Positions 38,028-64,000 of a DNA stretch of 64,000 nt are shown here, piece by piece (position 1 is the stretch's first letter; the number at the start of each line of letters is the position of its first letter). Origin of the DNA: Hoplostethus atlanticus (lineage: Eukaryota; Chordata; Actinopteri; Trachichthyiformes; Trachichthyidae). The position numbers and the translations under genes are program-made. The notes under the pieces were generated by a model. The model was not told the DNA's origin. It worked only from the letters and a program-made list of their open reading frames with translations, and made no database searches. The stretch is taken from NCBI GenBank assembly GCA_034670405.1, contig JAXDDX010000144.1, forward strand, positions 577,501-641,500, in the 5' to 3' direction.

Positions 38028-39133
38028 AGATTGAGTTCATTCATTGGACACCAATTACTTGTGCAGTATTGTTTCTCCTACAATGAATTGCAGCAGTGGC
38101 GGCAGGCGGTTGCTCCGGTTTCGATTCTACGTCCCGTCTCCGTTTGGTCCCGCCGTTCTCATTTGGAGACTTTATTTTGGTGAAAATCAACTAATCTAGT
38201 ATACTGGCTTAATGGATTTGTGTTCCATTTCTAAACTGAATAGAGGTTTTACTGGGCTCTGTTTCCATCAGCTGGGTTGAAGAGAACATCCAGTAGGAAA
38301 ATGCTTTCAAAACTCACTTATGTGATATTCCAATGTACCAAATAACAGTCATGCAACCGCCATGGAGATGCCTACATGTTAGAAACAACACATTTCTGGA
38401 GCTCTAATATTGAACAAATATTTGACAAAACATTTCAGAATGTCCAAACACCACTTTGCAGCTGTTTTCTACCGAGATCGAACAAAAAGTTCTTTATCGA
38501 CGAAACATTTCCACTTTCCACTTCAAGCAAGTGTGGGGGAAAAAATTGCAGCGCTGAGGAAATTTGATTGAATATCGCCGTTTCCATTCCTTCTTTTCTA
38601 ATTTGAAAAAAAAGAAATAAAAATTCTTGGGTGGAAATCCAAGAAAGCGACCGAGAGAAGAGGAACTCTTTGTTTTCATTCCGCAATCGGGATCTAGATG
38701 GTCCGACCGCGCGAGAGGCAGAGAGGCGTCGAACGCGAGAGACCTGACTGAAAAGAGCAAAGAGTTCCAGTAGTAGTAGAGGGGTCGGTTGGCGAGTGGC
38801 ACTTCCACAAAAAAAAAAAAAAAAACGCCTTTTGGAAATCCTCCTGCAGGGTTTTGGCTTTAATTGGAGACACCGAAGTACACACACACGCACACACACA
38901 CACACACACTCCCATAATGAGCAGGGATAACCAAATGATCTTGTCATCACTCTTGTATCAGTGATGGAAGGTAGGAAGCCGTCATTGATCATTCCCAGAA
39001 TGGCCTTTGATCATTACCGTTCCCGTAATGCTGTTTGATAAAGATAGTAATTGATAGTTCTTGCCGTGATGTGGATTGTCTGAAATGTAATGGAATGAAA
39101 CTCTAGAAAGAAGCTACAGGTCATTTGTCTTAG

Positions 39134-39167
<34 letters not shown>

Positions 39168-39582
39168 TTTATCTTGTGACAGCCATCAGGTCTATTCCTC
39201 TTTCTCGCTTTCTTTTCCCCCCGGTCTTTTGTCAGGTAAACGAAGAGAGGTTGACCCCATTCTCATTTTCAAGCCGCCCGCTGGCCGGCGGAAAGCAGAA
39301 AGGAACGACAGACTGAATGAATGAATGAATGAATGAATGAGAGAGAGAGACAGAGAGAGCCAATGAATAGTTTTCTATTCATCAGTGCCTCACTCCTGAG
39401 TTTACGGTGTATGAAATGATGTGTGTGTGTGTGTCATTGTGTGTATTTGCATGTTTGTGAGCGTATTGCATGTGTGTGTGTGTGTGTGTGGTTAATATTG
39501 CAATTTTCTCAGTTGGAGCCATTTTCGGAGTTTCAGACAAATCAAAAGAGCCGCTCCCCTGACTAATTATAGACCACTGCTG

Positions 39583-39625
<43 letters not shown>

Positions 39626-40759
39626 GGTTTCTTTTGACCATTATTTTTCTGACAGCTCCAGCCCAACCTGACAACCTTCCCTGATGCAGAGCTTGGCTGG
39701 GATTGTTTGTTGAGGTTGTAGTCCCACTGCTCCCAGTATCCTGTTTCCATCAGGTTATCCCTGCTCATTACGGGAATGTGTGTGTGTTTGTTTGCAGGTG
39801 GATAGGTATATGTACGTGTGCGTGTGTGTTTGATTTGGCATGTTATAGGAGTATGTTATGTTGTATTTTACATTTTTCTGTTATTGCACGCTGTAAATGT
39901 CATCGTGTTGTATATAATTATTATAACACCACGATATTTACCGGTGCGCAAGAGCTGATGTAATTGGCCCTTGGTGGAAGCAAGTGGGAATCAGACTAGT
40001 GACCATAGTACACCTCAATCAGCTGTTTATCTCGCTGAACTATTCTGCAGTCGTCACTTTAACTGTTCATACTACCTGCAGAATACCAAATGTTATCATA
40101 ACCTATATATAAACCTATATAGAGCTATTTGCCACAGCATGGCAGCACATGGAAATTGGCATGGTGGCGCGGTGAACTGTCTCCCCTCAGCATTCACTAT
40201 GGTAATGCAGGTAATCGTCACTATGCAAATCCATCCAATCAAGAAGCACCTCTATTGTAAAGGGGAACCCAGGTGCCGGGGCACCCACGGGCGAATCGCA
40301 TTGCGTTTATAGTCTGTTGCGGGTGATTACTGCGGTCAAGTGAGCCGCGCTTTCAATTTTGTTGCGCGTCTACTGGTGTTCGGTACAGTAAGTGGGTGAT
40401 TTAACTTGATTGGATGATACACATGAAGTACGTGAAATAAACGTGAAAAAGACTATTTTTTTTATTGTTTACTAGCTCTATTAGTAGTCCATGTTTATAT
40501 CCATTTTTAAAATATTTTTTTAGGTCACCACCCGGTAAAAAATAAACCCTGCGCCTATGGATACAACAGTATGTGATAAGGTGCACAGGCATGGAGAGGG
40601 TGGCATTACCAGGTGAACACTCGTTGATGCCCTGGCTGATCTGGCCATTGACAGTGTAGGAGATGCCCATACGATATGATAGACAGGTTCAAGAGAATTA
40701 TTAGCTCATATGTTAAGAGTACCTTAATGTCTTAGAGCTGAAGGGGGGCCCTTGATTTG
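37211..40759. other. intergenic 3' flank of pax6 with candidate conserved elements
   Basis: No exon recognised. Several microsatellites occur. 37640-37770 is a clean AT-rich block with an octamer ATGCAAAT and several TAATTA/TGATTA-like homeobox cores; 38975-39060 has CTTTGATC and TGATCATT motifs. Either could be a regulatory element, but only alignment can tell. Confidence 0.4.
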
Positions 40760-41300
40760 CTTCTATCTTGCCTAACAGAGGAATTCAAATTTACAAAAGC
40801 AGGTCAGCTAACAGAGTCTACAGGCACAACAGTAAGAGGTGTAGCCACGTACTCCAGAAACTGGGTGGAAATGGACCCCTAAAGAAACATTTGAGCACAA
40901 TCAGTGCTTTTTCACAGGGCTATTATAAGGCCCCAAGCAAACCTGCATGGAACAGAAACGCCGCTAGAAATGAGGAAGCAGCAGGGTGTGCCAAAGCAGT
41001 TTCTGAGGCTAAGCAGGGACAATGGACAGACTGGGAAAGTACAGAGCTTAGTTGGAAAGAACTTTGGGATACGGAAGCATCTAGGACTCGATTCATTATC
41101 ATAGCAAGCTATGATGTGCTGACACGATGGCAAAACCTCAACCAGTGGCTAGGTGCAGAACAACTCCACGTGGCCCTGCGTTGAGAAACAGCAACGCTCA
41201 GTCATATCCTGTCAAGATGCCCGGTTTGTTAGGAGAGAGAACCCAATGCATTAGATTGGCTGTGTCAGCAAAGATGTAATATGCACAAATTAGGGTGGCT
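40760..41300 (+). mobile_element. non-LTR retrotransposon C-terminal fragment, decayed
   Basis: Open from 40768 to 41184: AVSEAKQGQWTDWESTELSW, KELWDTEASRTRFIIIASYD, VLTRWQNLNQWLG, then a stop and TATLSHILSRCP in shifted context. The pattern QAKQGQWxxWE...SWKELWxxE...SFIIxATYDVLPxPxNL...CPxPATLxHILxGC is a familiar teleost retroelement carboxy-terminus. The zinc-knuckle Cys residues are largely lost. Exact clade not recognised. Confidence 0.55.
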
Positions 41301-41379
41301 AGGGTGGTTTGCAGGATTGGGGCCTGGTATTGAAGTCGTATGAAAGGAAACATATGAAAGGAAGAAGTTTAGATACACT

Positions 41380-42245
41380 GAGCCTCACCTACTAGTAGTT
41401 TACTACTAGCTACACTCAGTATTAGTTTACTACTAGCCCTGATACAGGACCCTTTGGCTGTTTACCTCTCCCATAGGGTCCTGTATTGCTCCATTGACTT
41501 TTTACCGCACAAAAGTCAGCAAGCCTGATAACGAAACCAATACGTCGAATTTCACTTACCTAAACAGATGTCCATACTCCTTCACTTGTCTACTTGCGGG
41601 GCGGCGGGGCAGCGGGTGGCGCTCCATCTCCTATGCACAAATAAACTTTTATACTTTGTCCAACATTTCCATTGTAATGAAATCCAAGATGGCTGACTCT
41701 TCTTCTGCACTTTGCGTGCACGCACGCTGCTTATTGCGCAGACGCAAAGTGCCGAAGAAGAGTTTGAGGCGTCTGTCTGCCATCTTGGATTTCATTACAA
41801 TGGAAAATCTGGAGTATGCCTGTCTTTCACAATGTATTTATTTATTTGCAAAGGAGATGGAGCACAACCCGTCGTGAAGGAGTATGGACATCTGTTTAGG
41901 TAAGTGAAATTTGACGTATTGGTTTCGTTATTGGGCTCGCTGACTTTCATCAGCCATATGATGAAAGACTCCCAAAGGGTCCTGTATCAGGGCTAGTTTA
42001 CAACTAGCCTCACCCACTACTAGTTTACTACTAGCTACATTCACTATTAGTTTACAACTAGCCTCACCCACTACTAGTTTACTACTAGCCACATTCAGTA
42101 TTAGTTTACTACTAGCCACACACACTACTAGTTTTCTACTAGCTACATCCAATGTAAATTTACTACTAGCTACATTCACTATTAGTTTACTACTAGCCTC
42201 ACCCACTACTAGTTTACTACTAGCCATATCCACCAGTAGATTACT
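41380..42245. repeat. 27-bp minisatellite, split by a fold-back element
   Basis: Units like TAGTTTACTACTAGCCACAT plus TCAGTAT flank both sides of the element at 41437-41992 (left part 41380-41436, right part 41993-42245, about nine units). Unit length 27 keeps a minus-strand frame open (VASSKLVVG repeats), which is not taken as a gene. Confidence 0.85.
41437..41992. mobile_element. 556-bp fold-back (long inverted repeat) element
   Basis: Starts CCCTGATACAGGACCCTTTG and ends with its reverse complement. Inner arms also pair: CCAATACGTCGAATTTCACT with AGTGAAATTTGACGTATTGG, TGTCCATACTCCTTCAC with GTGAAGGAGTATGGACA, and TCCATTGTAATGAAATCCAA with its complement near 41785. The centre holds a GCACTTTGCGT hairpin. 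Flanks are CTAG on both sides, so the target duplication is CTAG or TA. Likely a non-autonomous DNA transposon. Confidence 0.85.
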
Positions 42246-44413
42246 CAAAGAGTCATTGATTAATCTACAGGGATTACAGGTTTCTGAAGCAGCTGAAACA
42301 GCCAATGGCTCTGGATCAAAAGACACCAGCTGGGGTCCACAGGATGGAAATCTACCTCAAGAATTAGACAGGAGTTATATATCATATGACATAAATATGG
42401 TCTTGGTTAGTGGTGTAATACATAGCCTAGTTAGCCTTACTGGTTGCTTAAACAATGTGGTTTCTCAACTGTTCAGCGGGCTGTTTCAAGCCAGACGGGC
42501 CAGACGTCCCCTTAGTTGACATCCAAAATAACACACGGTATCGTACCGTCACGTCATGCATGTTGGTTGGTAAGTAGGTAATGCTCAGAACTCTGACCTT
42601 GTGTATTCTGAGCATCTTCTTGTATCCAGCAGCTTATTTATTGAAGTGTTCGCACCATCGATAACACAGAGAAAGGTTCGATGGGAGGGACAGATTTCAA
42701 AACAGGACAGTATTTTGTTCTTTGTCTATGACCATCTTACTTCATCAAACACCACTAGTATGCTATGTTGGTGTTTTGAATGCCACAGCAATCCAAGCAT
42801 GTCTTTTTTTTCACATCATCGTATAGTAGCCTCAAATTATCCTAAATCATTTTCACTGAATATCACAGTGAAATAAACTATGGCTACGTTCAATGAGCCT
42901 TTTTCATCATTTCACTTTTCTGATGTTATTTACTGGTCCGGTGTCACAGAATTAATAGACGCTGCAGCATATTGAATCTGAAAACTCCCAAATGAAAGCA
43001 CGAAGCAGATAATCAGGGGCATGGTTTGCATCAGCATAATGCGTTTTGCAGCGTTAGAGTGTGTGATAACAACTGATTAAATAGAGATTTTGCATGAAAG
43101 TGTAATTTTCCCCGCAATGTTTTCGTTATAATATCTGTGAAGACAAACTGTATGCTCACTTTGAACCTTGAAAGTCATGCGAGGTACGCGACTCTCAGTT
43201 ATTGCAGTTCATTTTTATAAAACGTGCGTGAGAACATTTGGAGTAATGATCCTGTGATCGCGATGCAGATGGAAACAAAGTACATTTCGTAACGGGGCCC
43301 TCAGTCTCGTCGCGGCTACCTAAACAGGACGTTATCAGGTCAAATGTCTAAAATGCAGAATTGGTTCCTATATAAACGCTGTGACCAAAAGATAAAACTC
43401 AAACATATTGGATCTGTTGACTCCAGAGTCAACGTCTAGATTTTGACCCTGACGTTGAAATAATAATTCTTACAACTCCACCGCTATAAAAAAACACAAC
43501 CCCCTCTCAGTGTCACCAAGATACTTTTTCAGAGTGATGAATAAACATGTACACTACAAGCAACATAGGAAGACACGTGTAATGAACCACAAACAAAAAG
43601 CTTTGGTCTGGTTTTACATTCAGTAGTCCGATAGTCTATCAGTTCTGTGATGTGTGAGGGTCAAACTATTGCTGTGTCTGAAAGATCATAGTACACACCA
43701 GCACAATACTAGCCACTCAATAGTATGCAGTAGAAGTACAAAACAATATGCAATAGGCATACTGCAGAAATGTGACATCTATGTGTATGCTGATTTTTTT
43801 TTACTGGTATTAAACTTCATATTGTTTTGGAGCTAGCATACTCAAACCGCCTGCTAAATAGTCCGTAATATGAACTTTCAGACGCAGCCTGTGGTGGTTG
43901 TTAATTCTGTATTTAATTCAGTCAATTCAGTCATTCCTGGCTAGGAAAAGGAATTTCCTTTAGGAAGTGGGAGTTACTTCAAATGTAAAACGCTTGCCAA
44001 CCTCTTCGGAAAATAACGGAGAACGAACGCTCCCGTTATTGGCGAATGAGTTTCTATTTACATTCTGTATTGACTGAATTGAAAGTCACCTCGCTATATA
44101 TCTGCTGTCGGGGGAAAATGTCAAATATCCAAAGTCTGTTGGACACGAATTAGAGAACAATGTTTGCAGATTGGTAACTATGTACTTTTGAGTCAGTTGG
44201 CAAAAAAACATTCATTCTTTTTCATACAAAGACCACCAGAACTGCCAGCTTAAGTTAAGAAAGGGAAATGCCATACATGAGTTGGTAGGTGTCAGTGCAA
44301 CAGCAGATTTACAGTACATTCTTTAGTTAATGATAATTATTTCACAAATGAAAAAAAAAATGTTGAAGCTACGTACAATATAGAATATTCCCAGAATTAT
44401 ACTTGAAATTACT
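42246..44413. other. pax6 downstream flank, no gene recognised
   Basis: Lies between the 27-bp minisatellite and the putative pax6 3' UTR. Around 43910-44095, ATTCAGTCAATTCAGTCATT and TGACTGAATTGAAAG form an imperfect inverted pair that may bound a small MITE. No coding exon seen. Confidence 0.4.
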
Positions 44414-45757
44414 TTTATTATAGAAACCCTCCCAGATCTCTGGAGAGGACAAATACTTTACACTTCGACGTAAGAAAAAGATCCATATCGAAGACACAAT
44501 CTAGTGTTCTGTCATTTTAAGCTACCAAGTGTTTTCTTCTGCCTCCATTCATTCAATAGCTGGTTCATGATTGAAATTCTGGATTTAAGAGCTTTGGATT
44601 TCAGACTGAACAGAGAATCACACAATTTTTTTCTTTTTACAGGGAATGTTTTTCAGTTCAGCATCAGAGTCCAGGCCAGTTTGCAGATAATATCCAGGTC
44701 AGGATTTTTTTTTACAATACCAAACATATATCACCAGAGTCCACATTCTGTACAGATTCCAGGCCGGGTTTTTTTTGTTTGGATTCTGCTGATGAAACAA
44801 AGTCATGGCAGACATTCACTTAAAGTGTCGTAAAGTTTGTCTCTTTACATGTTTGGGTTCAACCAGCTCGCATTTCATTTTTTTAACCATCACTACATAC
44901 AAACGGCCAGGTACAAATACATCAACATGACATAAGTTAGGAACTGAAAACAGAGGTAACAGAGGTAATATTTCTGCCCAACAGAACGCTTCCATGGACA
45001 CTTGACAGTTTGTTTCTGTCTGCCGAGTCTCTGTGGTCCAGTCGGAGTTCATCTTAGCCAGGGGACACTCGCCTGTCCTTCAAGTGTCAAAGCGGCAGCA
45101 AGCCGTATCTGCCAACAAAGTTTCCCTTTTGGACGAATTTGTCCTATTGAAACCTCTTGAGAGGACTGCAATTCTGTTCAAACTGAACTCTGAATTAAAG
45201 GAGACTCCCAGGAGCCAAGGTAGCCTTTAACCAAGCCCGCTGACCTGTGACCAGTGTACCAGTCAACAACACTGGTTTTACTAGCGTAAACTCAGGCTAG
45301 TGCTTTTTAATCTGGGCTAGTGCAAAAATGTCCTCACTAGCCAGATTTTGAAAGGGAGCTGATGGGGATGATGTGGAGAGAAAACTCCCAAAGACCCTTC
45401 ACCCAAGTTGTATTGAGTTTACTGTAATGTTAAAATCCTTCGACAGCAAAAGTGTCCAAAAAATCATTCTGCCTTGCTTTTTTCGAGAATTTGGCTTGAA
45501 AGTTTGTCTAATAAGAGCTGGACATTCAGGCTTTTGGGTGAGAGGGCTAATGCCCCGAATCCTTCATCTTCTCAGTTCCTGCTTATCTGAGAGGTTTTTT
45601 GTTTTTTTTTGACATTCACGCTGTTTCTCAGGGAGTTAAATAGGGATTAGTCACAGGTTGATGACCCGTACACTGTAGCTGCGGCCGCTGCTGATGATCA
45701 CTGCAGACAAGAGTGGTAGCGATGACGTTGCAGTCGGCGTGGCCAGGGTAAACGACT
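44414..45757 (-). other. pax6: probable pax6 3' UTR
   Basis: Sequence directly after the pax6 stop codon, with no open frame of note. On the minus strand an ATTAAA variant lies at 45306-45311 and a consensus AATAAA at 44414-44419. Either could be the polyadenylation signal; the extent given assumes the farther one and is a guess. Confidence 0.35.
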
Positions 45758-63715
<17,958 letters not shown>

Positions 63716-64000
63716 CTGGTTAAAAAGAGAAATAGAACACTTAATTACTGCATTATAACGTACAGACATACACACATGAATAAAATTACAAGCACTGCAA
63801 ATATAAAATTTCTTCATAAAGACATCAGAAAAGAGTTCAAGTACAGTAAGGTGGACAGAGTGAAAAGGTCTCTATGGGAGAGAGGCAGAAAATCAATCTA
63901 ATACCTCAGTAGAACTGAAAAAGCAAGTCCAAACCATCTAATGTATTGACTTAAAATTGTCAGTGTTAAACAGAACCTCTGATGAACCATTGCTGTTTAG

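Noticed and set aside
38435..38992. 185-codon minus-strand frame
   Set aside because: Low-complexity Phe/Arg-rich translation through poly-A/T and CA tracts, with no domain and no homologue recognised.
41494..41877. 127-codon plus-strand frame
   Set aside because: It spans the arms of the fold-back element; its frame results from the inverted repeat.
41928..42326. 132-codon minus-strand frame with VASSKLVVG repeats
   Set aside because: Product of the 27-bp minisatellite.

Overview
The window is vertebrate, most likely percomorph/neoteleost fish, genomic DNA. The evidence is a spliced vertebrate pax6-family gene, fish-type LINE, DIRS, gypsy and hAT relics, many (CA)n tracts, and widely spaced exons separated by AT-rich DNA. 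There are no bacterial-style operons. Most long open frames here are transposon pieces, microsatellite frames or antisense shadows.

The one recognisable host gene lies on the minus strand from 63715 down to 45758. Ten coding exons, equivalent to human PAX6 exons 4 to 13, can be joined phase-perfectly into a full paired domain, linker, paired-type homeodomain and PST-rich tail ending in WPRLQ-stop (about 415 residues from the internal Met-Met). The 5' non-coding exons and any N-terminal extension lie beyond the right edge. The DNA-binding domains are nearly canonical. The paired-homeodomain linker and parts of the tail have diverged, and no intact exon 5a is visible. This pattern suggests the extra teleost paralogue called Pax6.3 in the literature rather than the canonical pax6.1 copy. 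The introns carry old LINE and MITE pieces, a (TG)n tract at one splice acceptor, a partial tandem copy of exon 12 with its own acceptor, and a candidate retinal enhancer in intron 4.

The left 45 kb (3' of pax6) shows no recognisable host exon. From left to right it holds: a nearly intact jockey-superfamily LINE (about 1713-5049); a short transposon-like ORF (7250-7390); a decayed Ty3/gypsy relic (about 9320-10650, minus); a pyrimidine-rich 100-bp tandem array (11820-12130); an internally deleted DIRS-type retrotransposon with inverted termini (about 12974-16243, minus); a small hAT MITE (17038-17161); a possible SINE scrap (24140-24260); a 54-bp triplicated repeat with an inverted distant copy (28689-31070); minisatellites (32140-33245); a nested stack in which a decayed hAT transposase gene is broken by a LINE fragment and two MITEs (about 33246-36796), followed by a further repeat to 37210; a LINE scrap (40760-41300); and a 27-bp minisatellite interrupted by a 556-bp fold-back element (41380-42245). 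The remaining gaps hold microsatellites, AT-rich DNA and possible regulatory elements that cannot be confirmed without alignment.
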